Shown: piece by piece, positions 28,288-37,814 of the stretch
How positions within the stretch are numbered: position 1 is the stretch's first letter
How the letters are laid out: each line of letters starts with the position of its first letter
Assembly (NCBI GenBank): GCA_016705955.1
Contig: JADJKO010000002.1
Location: 434,001-498,000, forward strand
Direction of reading: 5' to 3'
Origin: Flavobacteriales bacterium
GTDB lineage: Bacteria; Bacteroidota; Bacteroidia; Flavobacteriales_F; PHOS-HE28
Length of the DNA stretch: 64,000 nucleotides
The notes under the pieces: generated by a model
Databases searched by the model: none
Told to the model about the DNA's origin: nothing
The model's input: the letters and a program-made list of their open reading frames with translations, nothing else
Position numbers and translations under genes: made by a program

Positions 28288-30246
28288 ATGAGAGCACCTT
28301 CGATCTTCATCGCATTGGTTTGCTCCACGGTTTTGTGGGCGCAGCAGCCGGGGACCTTGGATAGTTCGTTCGCCGTCAACGGTTCCTTGGTCTTGGATCC
28401 GATGATCACCGGCGACCCGTGGGATATCTGGCCTTTGAGTGATGGGCGCTTGATCGTCAGCCAGAAGCCGAATGGAGTCAATGAGGTGCGCTTGCATACC
28501 ATCACGAACGATGGTGCATACGATCCGAGTGCTTCGCTTGCATTCGCGGTTGTGATCAACCTAGGTCCCGGATTTCGGCAGTTCTACATCCAGGAAGAGC
28601 GGGCGATCGTGGTTTCATCGAATGACTCGCTCCTGCCAGTGGCCGGTTATCAAATGGATGGTCAATTGGACCCATCCTTCGGAGTTGCTGGGGTATTCAC
28701 ATCGATCCTCCCTGATTGGGCAGCGATACGCGGAGTACAGGTGAACCGTGTAATGGAACTGACGGATGGATCGAAGTTCTGTGTTGGACAACTCAGCGAC
28801 GCGAACGCAACTTATGGTACGGGTGAGTTCATCACGAAGCTCGATGGCTCGTTCACCGTCGTGGAGAGTTTCGGTTCAGGCGGTTACTTGCTATTTCCCG
28901 GCACGTCTCTATCCGGTACTTACCGAGAGGTGGATGGGTTGAATGAACTTCCGGGCGGCATGTTCGTCCTCGCTCTTAAGACGACCTTCTCACAAGCACC
29001 GGGTTACACTGCACACTTGCGCTATTACTCCACGGATATCGGTGTTCAGGTCGGACCGAGTAGCGGCTTCACGGGAAGTGGATTCGGACCGGTATTCATG
29101 CGTGGCATGGCGGCGAATGAAGCGGGTGAAATATTAGTGGCAACGGGGAACGGTCCAACTCCGAGGTTGGATCGGAAGCACTTCGGCCTACCCGAAGAAC
29201 TGTTCTATGATGCGTGGTGGAACGGCGCAGGGTATGTAACCATGCGCTGTGCGGATCAGATCGGAGGATTCCTGATCTCTGGATGCATCTCCAATTGCAA
29301 CTACGAGGATAAGTGGGCGATCGGAAGAAGGCATCCGGATGGATCGCGTGATGAAAGCTTCGGAGATGTTCAAGTCCCGTATGGCTATTGGGGCATGATC
29401 CAAGGTCTGAAACCGCTTCCGGATGGTCGGTTGCTCGCAAGAGGTAATGCAACGATCCAAGGTTCGAGTCGCAGAGTGGTCGTTCGTTATCACTCGATCC
29501 CCGACCCTCGCGCCACACTCTCCCTGCGCATGTTCCTCGGCGGCGCGTACGATGCGAGCATCGACCTCATGCGCGATGATCTCCGCCAACAGGATCTGTT
29601 GCCCGCGCTGCAACCGTACGGTCCTCCGTTCTACCCACCCGCTAACGGCGTTGGTCCTTGGGCCGTTCCGCAACACGTATTGGAAGTGGAAGGCGAGGAC
29701 GCCGTGGTGGATTGGGTCTGGCTGGAGCTGATCAACGCATTGGACAGCAGCAATGTGATGGCCACGCGCGTCGGCCTTGTCCACCGCAACGGCATGGTCA
29801 CCAGTGCGGATGGTCATTCACCCATCGACTTCAGCGCAGGTGCGGGCAGCTACTTCGTGCGCGTGCGCCACCGCAACCACTTGGGCGTGACCATCGCCGA
29901 TCCGCTCGCACTCGGCGCAACGCTCACCACGGTGGATCTCACCGATCCAGCCACGGCCACTTTTGGCACCGAGGCCCAACAAGAGGTGAACGGCGTGCGC
30001 ATGCTCTGGCCCGGCGATGCCACCAGCGATGCCGCGATCAAGTACGTCGGGCCGTTCAATGACAGGGATAAGATCCTCGTCGCCATAGGTGGCAGCAACG
30101 TGAACGCCGTGCTTCCCGGTTACCGCACGGAGGATGTGAACCTGGACGGCGTGGTGAAGTATGTGGGCACCGCGAACGACCGCGACGTGATCCTGCAAGT
30201 GCTGGACGGGAGCATCAATGCGGTGAGGCTGGAACAACGACCCTGA
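28288..30246 (+). CDS. Delta-60 repeat surface protein 2
   Basis: Second tandem paralogue, 652 residues. Signal peptide (SIFIALVCSTVLWAQ) then QPGTLDSSFAVNGSLVL and further delta-60 units (GQLDPSFGVAGVFTS, DGSRDESFGDVQVPYG). The N-terminal two thirds differ clearly from its neighbours, but the C-terminal module (from LSLRMFLGGAYDAS) is nearly identical in DNA to those of genes 1 and 3. This points to gene conversion or recent module copying. Spacing of four and two bases to its neighbours suggests one transcript. Confidence 0.85.
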   Translation: MRAPSIFIALVCSTVLWAQQPGTLDSSFAVNGSLVLDPMITGDPWDIWPLSDGRLIVSQKPNGVNEVRLHTITNDGAYDPSASLAFAVVINLGPGFRQFYIQEERAIVVSSNDSLLPVAGYQMDGQLDPSFGVAGVFTSILPDWAAIRGVQVNRVMELTDGSKFCVGQLSDANATYGTGEFITKLDGSFTVVESFGSGGYLLFPGTSLSGTYREVDGLNELPGGMFVLALKTTFSQAPGYTAHLRYYSTDIGVQVGPSSGFTGSGFGPVFMRGMAANEAGEILVATGNGPTPRLDRKHFGLPEELFYDAWWNGAGYVTMRCADQIGGFLISGCISNCNYEDKWAIGRRHPDGSRDESFGDVQVPYGYWGMIQGLKPLPDGRLLARGNATIQGSSRRVVVRYHSIPDPRATLSLRMFLGGAYDASIDLMRDDLRQQDLLPALQPYGPPFYPPANGVGPWAVPQHVLEVEGEDAVVDWVWLELINALDSSNVMATRVGLVHRNGMVTSADGHSPIDFSAGAGSYFVRVRHRNHLGVTIADPLALGATLTTVDLTDPATATFGTEAQQEVNGVRMLWPGDATSDAAIKYVGPFNDRDKILVAIGGSNVNAVLPGYRTEDVNLDGVVKYVGTANDRDVILQVLDGSINAVRLEQRP

Positions 30247-30248
30247 AC

Positions 30249-32297
30249 ATGCGGACACCTTCGATCATCATCGCATTGGTCTGCTCCACGGGTTTGTGGG
30301 CGCAGCAACCGGGGACATTGGATAGTTCGTTCGCGGGCATCGGGTACTTCACGCTACCTAGCGACATAGTACCCTCTGCGGATGCGGACAAGGTGCGCTT
30401 CTTGAATGTCGATGACGAAGGCAATGCGCTTTGCTTCACCCTGAACAGTGATCGCTTGCGGTTCTTCCGTGTGCTCGAAGGCGGAGAAGTGGATATGACT
30501 TTTCACGGGGGAAACTTGGACGTGCTGGCTTCAGATGTTGCACTGGGAATGGGCTTGCCGTTCATCTCCTTCAAACGATTGAAGGTCGGCGTGAACGACG
30601 GGAACACATATGTCTTCGCGACGAGCAGTTCATCATCGATAATCGACGGTACCGTGGATTGGTACATGATCCGACTGAACAGCGAACTGGCATTGGATGG
30701 ATCATTCGGCATGGGGGGTGGGGTGATCCTGGATTGGCAGATCCTCACGTTTCAGACCGTCGAGGATCTGCTTCCCTTATCTGCCGGCGGTTTCTTGGTG
30801 ATCGGAAGGACTGGTCCCGTATTCAACAATCAACTACTTAGCGGATACTGCCTGCGAACGGACGCCTCGATAAACATCGACCCAACATTCGGCGTGAATG
30901 GTGTAGTCCTCTACGAAGGTCTTAGCGGCGGAACTTGGGCAACCTACGGCAGGAACTTCAAGTCGTTTCAGGAGTTGCCATCAGGTGGGTACGGACTAGT
31001 TTCTTATACCGGGAGTTATTCTTCACCTAGCGCTCAGACCGCGTTGCATTGTCTTAGTCCGCAAGGCGCTGAGATATCATGGTCGGGTACCGGTTGTCCT
31101 GCTCAATCCTGTTCCTGCGAGGATCCGTCGCCATTATTGATCAATTCGCTTGGCACACTCCTCTATCCGTTCGGCACCACTGATCAATCGCTTCTTTGTT
31201 TGCAATACAAGTCGATTGTCAAGCCCCTCACACAACCAATTTATAGCAATACTCAGCCATGGCAGACGAATGCTTTGTATGACGTAGGTACCACGGATGC
31301 GAACGGAGGTTTCATTCTGATAAAGAACAACAGGCTTGGAAGGAAGCATCCGAATGGCTCACGTGACGTTGTATTCGGTGTTGATTCCGTTGAGTGGGGC
31401 TATGAAGGTGGTTACTTCACAAACGTCGCGCTCGCACCGCCTGCTTGTTCTTTTCGGGATGTGCGATCGACACAGCAGGGCCAGATCCTGACGTCGTGCC
31501 GCACAGGGCCAAGTCCTGTCGGCGCAGTCCTCGCCCGCTACCACAACATCCCCGACCCTCGCTCCACACTCTCCCTGCGCATCTTCCTCGGCGGCGCGTA
31601 CGATGCCACCACCGGCCTCATGCGCGATGATCTCCGCCAACAAGACCTGCTACCTACGCTGCAACCGTATGGTCCTCCGTTCTACCCACCCGCTAACGGC
31701 GTTGGTCCTTGGGCCGTTCCGCAACACGTATTGGAAGTGGAAGGCGAGGACGCCGTGGTGGATTGGGTCTGGCTGGAGTTGATCAACGCATCGGACAGCA
31801 GTAACGTGATGGCCACGCGCGTCGGGCTTGTCCACCGCAACGGCACGGTCACCAGTGCGGATGGTCATTCGCCCATCGACTTCAGCGCAGGCGCGGGCAG
31901 CTACTTCGTCCGCGTGCGCCACCGCAATCATTTGGGCGTGACCATCGCCGCGCCGCTCACGCTGGGGGCGTCGGTTACCACGGTGGATCTCACCGATCCG
32001 GCCACGACCACTTTCGGCACCGATGCCCAACAAGAGGTGAACGGCGTGCGCATGCTTTGGCCCGGCGATGCCACCAGCGATGCGGCGATCAAGTACGTCG
32101 GCCCGTTCAATGACCGCGATAGGATCCTCGTCGCCATCGGAGGCAGCAACGTGAACGCCGTGCTTCCCGGCTACCGCACCGAGGATGTGAACCTGGACGG
32201 CGTGGTGAAGTACGTGGGCACCGCGAACGACCGCGACGTGATCCTGCAAGTGCTGGATGGGAGCATCAATGCGGTGAGGCTTGAACAACGACCCTGA
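30249..32297 (+). CDS. Delta-60 repeat surface protein 3
   Basis: Third tandem paralogue, 682 residues, starting two bases after the previous stop. The first 28 codons are almost the same as in gene 2 (SIIIALVCSTGLWAQQPGTL). The central region has fewer clear delta-60 units (LALDGSFGMGGGVIL, INIDPTFGVNGVVL, DGSRDVVFG-like NGSRDVVFGVDSVEWG) and a Cys-rich patch (GCPAQSCSCEDP) not seen in its sisters. The shared C-terminal module ends RLEQRP. Surface location is inferred from the signal peptide and module. Confidence 0.85.
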   Translation: MRTPSIIIALVCSTGLWAQQPGTLDSSFAGIGYFTLPSDIVPSADADKVRFLNVDDEGNALCFTLNSDRLRFFRVLEGGEVDMTFHGGNLDVLASDVALGMGLPFISFKRLKVGVNDGNTYVFATSSSSSIIDGTVDWYMIRLNSELALDGSFGMGGGVILDWQILTFQTVEDLLPLSAGGFLVIGRTGPVFNNQLLSGYCLRTDASINIDPTFGVNGVVLYEGLSGGTWATYGRNFKSFQELPSGGYGLVSYTGSYSSPSAQTALHCLSPQGAEISWSGTGCPAQSCSCEDPSPLLINSLGTLLYPFGTTDQSLLCLQYKSIVKPLTQPIYSNTQPWQTNALYDVGTTDANGGFILIKNNRLGRKHPNGSRDVVFGVDSVEWGYEGGYFTNVALAPPACSFRDVRSTQQGQILTSCRTGPSPVGAVLARYHNIPDPRSTLSLRIFLGGAYDATTGLMRDDLRQQDLLPTLQPYGPPFYPPANGVGPWAVPQHVLEVEGEDAVVDWVWLELINASDSSNVMATRVGLVHRNGTVTSADGHSPIDFSAGAGSYFVRVRHRNHLGVTIAAPLTLGASVTTVDLTDPATTTFGTDAQQEVNGVRMLWPGDATSDAAIKYVGPFNDRDRILVAIGGSNVNAVLPGYRTEDVNLDGVVKYVGTANDRDVILQVLDGSINAVRLEQRP

Positions 32298-32339
32298 TCG
32301 GTCCGGTTCGGCACTCTTCCATCGGCCTACCTTTCACCC

Positions 32340-34303
32340 ATGCTCCACATGACCCTGCGCGCGCTTGCGCTGAGTTGTTCACTTTCCACGCTTGTCGCAT
32401 CCGCACAAACCCCGATCTGCGCGATCCAAGGTGCGGGCGCCACAAGCCCATACGTCGGGCAATCGGTCACGACCACGGGCATCGTCACCGCCGCCTTCCA
32501 AGGCACAGGGACCTTGCAAGGCTTCTACTTGGAGGACCCGAACTGTGATGGCCTCATCACCACCAGCAACGGCATCTTCGTCTATTCCACGTCGATCACG
32601 AACGTCGGTGTCGGGGATCGCATGCAGGTCACCGGCACCGTGGTCGAGTACCAAGGGCTCACGGAGATCAACAACATCTCCGGCGTAGCTGTGCTCGGTA
32701 CGGGTACCGTTACACCAACGGACATCACCTTGCCCATTGCATCAGTAAGCGATTGGGAGCGCTACGAAGGCATGTTGCTGCGCTTCCCCGGCACCATGAC
32801 GGTGGCGGACAATGAGGACTGGATCCAATACGGCCAACTGCTCATGGCACCTGCTCGCCTTTGGCAACCCACCAACAACACGGACCCGAACGATGTGATC
32901 GCATCGGGAAACTCCAGCACAGGAAACACCAATGTGGGAGCGATCAATGCAGCAGCGGCGCTGAACGCGCGCAACTCCATCCTGCTTGATGATGGACGCA
33001 CGAACTCCTATCCGACACCGATCCCCTGGATGGGGCCACAGGGCACCTTGCGGTGTGGCAGTACGGTGAACAACCTCACCGGCGTGCTGCACTACTCCTA
33101 CAACGCGTACCGCATTCAGCCCGCAGGGACGATCCCGCTCGTGCATGCGGTGCGCCCAGAGCCGCCTGATGTCGGTGGCAACATCGTCATCGCATCGTAC
33201 AACGTTCACAACTATTGGAGTTCGCTCGGTGGCTTCGGCGCGGCGAACGCCGGCGAATGGGATCGGCAGCGCACCAAGTTGGTCGCGGCGCTCGTGCTGA
33301 TGGATGCCGATGCCTTCGTGCTGTGCGAGCTTCAGAACAACGACATAGCGTGGGTCGATCTGATCGACGCGTTGAATGCCGCGTATGGATCCACGGTCTA
33401 TCTCGGTATCGAGGACAATGCGGGCTTCGGCACCAAGTCGGCGATCTTCTACAAGCAGGGTTCGCTCGCGCCGGTCACACCTCTGTACTCCTTGTACAAC
33501 AGCACCTTCGAGCGCGCACACATCACGCAAGGCTTCGAGTTGACCTCCAACGGTGCCCGCTTCCTGTTGAGCAGCTTGCACTTCCACAGCAAATTGTGTG
33601 ATAACGCCACCGGTGATAACCTGGACCAGGACGATGGGCAAGGGTGTTACAACGCGCGTCGTCGTGATCAGGCCAATGCGTTGGTGACCTATGGGCAGGC
33701 ATCCGATCCTCCACGGGGATCAATGCACAATTGGTCATGGGTGATCTCAATTCCTACTACCAGGAGGATCCGGTGGATGTGATCCGCGCGAACGGGTTCA
33801 GTACGCTGGTGCCGGAAGGCATTGCCAATTACAGCTATCGCTACCAAGGGGTCTTCGGTGCGATCGATCACGCGTTCGGCACGGCGGAGTTGATCAACGC
33901 GCTCACCGGTGCTGCACCATGGGCCATCAGTTCCGATGAGCCCCAGCAGATGGATTACCCGGATGCGTATCTCGCGTTCTACCAACCGGACGCGTACCGC
34001 AGCAGCGATCACGACCCGTTGATGGTGGGCTTGAGCGCGAGCGCCTTGGTGACCGGAGTGGAGGAGGTGAACAAAAGGACCGATGATGTGCGCTTCTTCT
34101 TCGATCCCATCGCCTTCACGGCGCGATGGGAAGGAGCGGGGATCCGGAACGTGGACCTGGTCGATGCACTCGGTCGCACGATGCGTGTGCGTGTCGGCGC
34201 GGGAGCAGCGGATCTCGCGGATCTTCCGGCAGGTGCCTACACTTGGCGCTGTGCGATGAACGGCACCGACCGCATGGCCACAGGGCGTTTCGTCAAGTGG
34301 TGA
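32340..34303 (+). CDS. ExeM/NucH-like extracellular endonuclease, frameshifted near 33708
   Basis: ATG 32340 or, better, ATG 32349 (MTLRALALSCSLSTLVASAQ signal peptide), since a TACCTTTC -7-like element ends at 32335. An OB-fold-like domain (YVGQSVTTTGIVTAAFQG) precedes an endonuclease/exonuclease/phosphatase domain: IASYNVHNYW, ELQNN (Glu ligand), MGDLNSYY (Asp/Asn), FGAIDHAFG and SSDHDPLMVG (catalytic Asp-His). The first frame runs to 33782 and the rest is in the frame ending at 34303. One extra C near 33708 (GATCCCTCC) joins them through SDPSTGINAQLVMGDLN. The end (LVDALGRTMRV, LPAGAYTWR) resembles a T9SS type A domain. Probably degrades extracellular DNA. Confidence 0.85.
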
Positions 34304-34681
34304 TCACGCCTTTGCGCGCCGGTGGTGCAGCAGGTAAGCCACGATCAGCACCGCGATGAAGAGCAGCATCGGCGCCCATCCGGCCATCGGATCGCCCACG
34401 GCGTGGAAGGAATACGCACCGGTGACCAGATCGATGAAGAAGCCGAAGTAGGCCCACTCCTTTATACGCTGTGAGACGAAGGGCAACAGGATGGCGACCG
34501 CACCGATCATCTTGAAGGCCGAGATCCATTGGATGAAGTAGTTGGGATATCCGAGGTGGTCATGCAGCAACGCCACAGCCTGCGGATCGAGTGTAATACC
34601 GCCGAAGCTGGAGAAGAGCATGAAGGCGCTGAAGAGGCCCGTGAGGACCCAATAGAGAATGTTGGTGGTCTTGGTGCTCAT
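34304..34681 (-). CDS. DoxX-family membrane protein
   Basis: 125 residues from ATG 34681 with four hydrophobic helices: YWVLTGLFSAFMLFSSFG, an amphipathic YFIQWISAFKMIGAVAILLP, EWAYFGFFIDLVTGAYSF and WAPMLLFIAVLIVAYLL. The HDHLGYPNYFIQW and KMIGAVAIL segments are typical of DoxX-like proteins. Family members are linked to redox or thiol metabolism in some bacteria; no role can be assigned here. It is the last gene of the ArsR-led cluster, 23 bases after an SRPBCC gene, a pairing common in Bacteroidota. Confidence 0.85.
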   Translation of the reverse strand: MSTKTTNILYWVLTGLFSAFMLFSSFGGITLDPQAVALLHDHLGYPNYFIQWISAFKMIGAVAILLPFVSQRIKEWAYFGFFIDLVTGAYSFHAVGDPMAGWAPMLLFIAVLIVAYLLHHRRAKA

Positions 34682-34704
34682 GGTGCGTAGAGGTTGTTGC
34701 TCGT

Positions 34705-35232
34705 TCAGTTCTTCTCTGCTTGTTTCTTCAGATCGGCGAGACCACACTCGAAGTCCTTGCCGATCATCTTGTCCATGTTGATGAAGAGGCTCATCACCTT
34801 GCCCATGAATAGATCCGGGCTGTCCATGCTCCAGTTCACTTTCGTGCCGGTTCCTTCCGGAACACACCTGAACCACACATCGCAATCGGTCTTGAACGGC
34901 TTGATGAAGTGCATGTCGATGCGCACCGCACTCGCGCTTACCTCCACCACTTCCATGGATCCTTCACCCACCTTGCCGTTGCCGTTCCACGCGTACTTCG
35001 CGCCTTTGCCGCTCGCGGCTCCGGTGTATTCGCGTTGCATGTTCGGGTCCTTCTTGTCCCACGGCGACCAGCCATTCCACTTATGGAAGTCGGTGATGTG
35101 CGGTAGGATCCGATCAGGAGACGCATTGATGACGATGCTGCGTTCGTAGCGCACGGTATTGGGCTTGGTGCTGGCCGCGATGAGGATGATCGCGATGAGA
35201 ACGGCGAGGCCGATGAGGATGTAGAGGAGCAT
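34705..35232 (-). CDS. Membrane-anchored SRPBCC-domain protein
   Basis: 175 residues: one N-terminal transmembrane helix (LLYILIGLAVLIAIILIA) then a START/Bet v1-like SRPBCC domain (YERSIVINASPDRILPHITD, FHKWNGWSPWD, GKVGEGSMEVVEVSASAVRI) with a hydrophobic ligand cavity expected. Polyketide-cyclase-type annotation is usual for this group, but the real ligand is unknown. A 146-base gap separates it from the VOC gene above, so a separate promoter for this gene and DoxX is possible. Confidence 0.85.
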   Translation of the reverse strand: MLLYILIGLAVLIAIILIAASTKPNTVRYERSIVINASPDRILPHITDFHKWNGWSPWDKKDPNMQREYTGAASGKGAKYAWNGNGKVGEGSMEVVEVSASAVRIDMHFIKPFKTDCDVWFRCVPEGTGTKVNWSMDSPDLFMGKVMSLFINMDKMIGKDFECGLADLKKQAEKN

Positions 35233-35378
35233 GATGTTGTGGTTGTTTGTTTTCGTTCTTATGCCGAGCGCGTGCTCGTAATCCCGGACATCGTTGTCCG
35301 ATCATTTTTCTTGATCCGCGCCCATCTGCTTGATCCGCGTCAGGTCACCGCGAGGCTTTGCGAAGCGGGGCGTTCCAT

Positions 35379-35789
35379 TCATTGCTGAAGCGCTTTCGGA
35401 TCCATCCAGAACACTTCCCAAATATGACCATCCAGGTCATTGAAGCTGCGGCCATACATGAAACCGTGGTCCTCCGCAGGACGACACTCCGTGGCACCAG
35501 CCGCGATGGCCTTGGCATAGTGGGAGCTCACGGCGTCCTTGCTGTCCATGGAAAGAGCGAGGAGCGTTTCCGTGGTCTTTGTGGCATCGGCGATCGCCTT
35601 GCCTTTCGGAACGAAACGCTCCATGTGCCCCGTGGTGAGCAGCATGCAGTAAATGGTCTCACTGATCACAAGGCACGCGGCATTGTCATCGGTGAACTGT
35701 GGGTTGAAGCTGTAGCCGAGGGTTTCGAAGAAGGTCTTGCTCTTGGCGAGGTCCTTCACGTGCATGTTGACGAAGATCTGTGTGGGCAT
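35379..35789 (-). CDS. VOC-family (glyoxalase-like) protein
   Basis: 136 residues with the vicinal oxygen chelate fold: IFVNMHVKDLAKSKTFFETL at the N-terminus, a second beta-alpha-beta unit and GFMYGRSFNDLDGHIWEVFW at the end. The DLDGHIWE motif supplies the usual C-terminal metal ligands. Proteins of this subgroup often sit in ArsR-SRPBCC operons and may bind small molecules rather than catalyse. Three bases downstream of the SRPBCC gene at 35793. Confidence 0.85.
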   Translation of the reverse strand: MPTQIFVNMHVKDLAKSKTFFETLGYSFNPQFTDDNAACLVISETIYCMLLTTGHMERFVPKGKAIADATKTTETLLALSMDSKDAVSSHYAKAIAAGATECRPAEDHGFMYGRSFNDLDGHIWEVFWMDPKALQQ

Positions 35790-35792
35790 GGG

Positions 35793-36257
35793 TCAGGGGA
35801 GTTGTGTTTCAATGAAGTCGGTGAGACGATCCAGACATTCGCTCCAACCATCGCGGTGTTCATCGCAATGCGCCACCGTGGCGAACGCGGTCTGGCTCAA
35901 CGTAAGAGTAGTGCGACCGCCCTGCTCGCTCAGTTCGATGGCCACGACATTGTCGCACCAGATGTCGCCTTGCTCGTCTTCGCGCAGCCAAGTGAAGACC
36001 AGCCTGTGCGGCTCGGTGATCTCCAGGTATTCACCGCGCACCCAATGGTCGCTGCCATCCGGTGCCCGCATGCAGAAGCGGTATTTGCCGCCCACACGCA
36101 GATCCTGCTCGCAACGGGGGAGGGTGAAGTCCTTTGGTCCCCACCAACGCACCAGATGCTTCGGGTCACACCACGCCTGAAAAACCAACCGCGCGGGGGC
36201 CTTCATCGTGCGCGTGAGAACAAGTGTCCGCTGTTCGACTCCAGTATCGAGTTTCAT
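35793..36257 (-). CDS. SRPBCC (AHSA1-like) domain protein
   Basis: 154 residues from ATG 36257 (MKLDTGVEQRTLVLTR); an upstream ATG at 36305 would add 16 less conserved residues. LTRTMKAPARLVFQAWCDP, HLVRWWGPKDFTLP, GGKYRFCMRAPDG and VRGEYLEITEPHRLVFTW are standard for the AHA1/START-like family associated with ArsR regulators. Cytoplasmic ligand-binding protein, ligand unknown. In a closely spaced same-strand run. Confidence 0.85.
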   Translation of the reverse strand: MKLDTGVEQRTLVLTRTMKAPARLVFQAWCDPKHLVRWWGPKDFTLPRCEQDLRVGGKYRFCMRAPDGSDHWVRGEYLEITEPHRLVFTWLREDEQGDIWCDNVVAIELSEQGGRTTLTLSQTAFATVAHCDEHRDGWSECLDRLTDFIETQLP

Positions 36258-36291
36258 GGATGTTCGGGTGTTCGTGATCACGTCCAAATTC

Positions 36292-36759
36292 CTATTTGCT
36301 ATCAACGACCCAGTTCAATTCCGTCCGGTGGTTCTTTGGGTCCTTCACTTCATCCGGGTTGGTGAGGTAGCGCTCCCAGAAGCGACCGGTCTCCGTGTAT
36401 TTCTTCTCACGAACGCGATCCTGTAGCGCAGGCCATGCTTGGGCCAGTCCTTCATAAGGTCCTTGGTACACGCAACGCACCACCGTTTCTGCTGGAAGCG
36501 TTCCATTCACGACTCGTCCGCTTGGTGCGATCGCCTTCGCCACCGGAAAGCCCAGTTCGAAATCGAAGGTGTCCGACGGACGGCGATGATGATACGAGAA
36601 CATCGGTCCGGCGGGGGAGAGGCCTTGATCCTTCAATGTCTTGAGGATCTCCTGGATCGCGGGGTCCATGTACTTCGGCATTTCATGGCCGGGGATCACG
36701 AGATGGATGACGGCTGTGCGTTGCGCTTGTGTGGTGAAACGTTCAGGTTCGGTGATCAT
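36292..36759 (-). CDS. GyrI-like small-molecule-binding protein
   Basis: 155 residues resembling the effector-binding (GyrI/SOUL-like) domain without a DNA-binding part: AVIHLVIPGHEMPKYMDPAI, GLSPAGPMFSYHH, FDFELGFPVAKAI and RCVYQGPYEGLAQAWPAL follow the two-repeat layout of that fold. Such stand-alone domains bind drugs or other hydrophobic compounds. It lies between two SRPBCC genes in the ArsR cluster. Confidence 0.82.
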   Translation of the reverse strand: MITEPERFTTQAQRTAVIHLVIPGHEMPKYMDPAIQEILKTLKDQGLSPAGPMFSYHHRRPSDTFDFELGFPVAKAIAPSGRVVNGTLPAETVVRCVYQGPYEGLAQAWPALQDRVREKKYTETGRFWERYLTNPDEVKDPKNHRTELNWVVDSK

Positions 36760-36865
36760 GGTCTTGAGCTGAAAGTTCGTTCAATGGATCCGAACTTACT
36801 GAGCGCGGAGTGGGTGATCAGGATGCCACATTTGCGTTGGCTACCAACCTTCGATATACTGCTCA

Positions 36866-37399
36866 TCACTGCGCTCTCTTGAGGTAAGCCTCCAGCTTAT
36901 CCAATGTCCCTTTCCAACCCTGGTCCATACCATCGCGTGCGCCATCGAACATCGCCAGTTCCTCCTCCGAAGAGCCTTCCACCGGCAACCACGTGATCGT
37001 AAGCCGCGAGCGGTTCTCTCCGAGTTCCTCGAACCGCATATCCCAGTGCATCACCTTGGGCCACGTTGGTGCCATGGGGTGCGTGGTGATCCCGCCATGT
37101 TCATCGCTGAAGCTGTTCAATACCACCATGCGATGCTTCGGTTCGATGCTCACGTAGGTCATCCTTCCCCACGTGTTCAAGGTCCCGTCATGGCTGCGCT
37201 GCGCGTAGTGGTAGACCCCGCCAACGCGGAAGTCCATGCTCTTGGTGAAGCCGGTGGTCCCTTCTGGGCCGAGCCACTTCTCCATGTGTTCAGTAGTTGT
37301 GTTCGCGTCCCAAAGCAGATCGCGTGGTGCATCGAATTCTCGACTGACGATGTAGGGCTTGACTGCTGCTGTGGGCTTCATGAATGATGTCGAGTTCAT
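36866..37399 (-). CDS. SRPBCC (AHSA1-like) domain protein
   Basis: 177 residues (or 171 from ATG 37381, MKPTAAVKPYIVSREF). REFDAPRDLLWDANTTTEHM, EKWLGPEGTTGFTKSMDFRVGG and MTYVSIEPKHRMVVLNSF mark the AHSA1/START-like fold; the C-terminal helix DGMDQGWKGTLDKLEAYL closes the cavity. It follows the ArsR gene by 21 bases, the standard arsR-SRPBCC pair. Paralogue of 35793-36257 in fold, though diverged. Confidence 0.87.
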   Translation of the reverse strand: MNSTSFMKPTAAVKPYIVSREFDAPRDLLWDANTTTEHMEKWLGPEGTTGFTKSMDFRVGGVYHYAQRSHDGTLNTWGRMTYVSIEPKHRMVVLNSFSDEHGGITTHPMAPTWPKVMHWDMRFEELGENRSRLTITWLPVEGSSEEELAMFDGARDGMDQGWKGTLDKLEAYLKRAQ

Positions 37400-37420
37400 T
37401 GAGCTTCGAGAACTGTCGGG

Positions 37421-37798
37421 CTACTTGGTGCCGGCACCTTTCTTTCGTTTGCCAGCGGAGGTGTTCGCCGGTGTCTTCTCTTGTGCCTGAAGCTCCTTCA
37501 GGTATTCATCCAGCCGATCGAAACGCGCTTCCCAGAACTGGCGGTATTGTTCCATCCAATCGGTCGCGACTTTCAGCGGTGCGGCCTTCAGTTCGCAGGG
37601 CCGCCATTGGGCCTCTTTACCGCGTGCGATCAACTGGGCACGCTCGAGCACTTTGATGTGCTTGCTGATCGCGGGAAGGCTCATCGCGAACGGCTCGGCG
37701 AGTTCATTCACCGAGGCAGGACCTGAAGCCAACCGCGCAAGGATCGCACGCCGTGTGGGATCCGCAAGGGCTTGGAAGGTGTAGCTCAGATGATCCAT
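37421..37798 (-). CDS. ArsR/SmtB-family transcriptional regulator
   Basis: 125 residues. Winged helix with YTFQALADPTRRAILARLAS, SVNELAEPFAMSLPAISKHI (recognition helix) and LERAQLIARGKEAQWRPCEL. No CxC metal site is visible, so it belongs to the non-metal, SRPBCC-linked subgroup. The C-terminal tail is Lys-rich. First gene of the minus-strand cluster down to about 34304. A strong promoter with a palindromic site between -33 and -7 lies just upstream, suggesting autorepression. Confidence 0.9.
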   Translation of the reverse strand: MDHLSYTFQALADPTRRAILARLASGPASVNELAEPFAMSLPAISKHIKVLERAQLIARGKEAQWRPCELKAAPLKVATDWMEQYRQFWEARFDRLDEYLKELQAQEKTPANTSAGKRKKGAGTK

Positions 37799-37814
37799 GA
37801 TCTCGTTGACGGGA

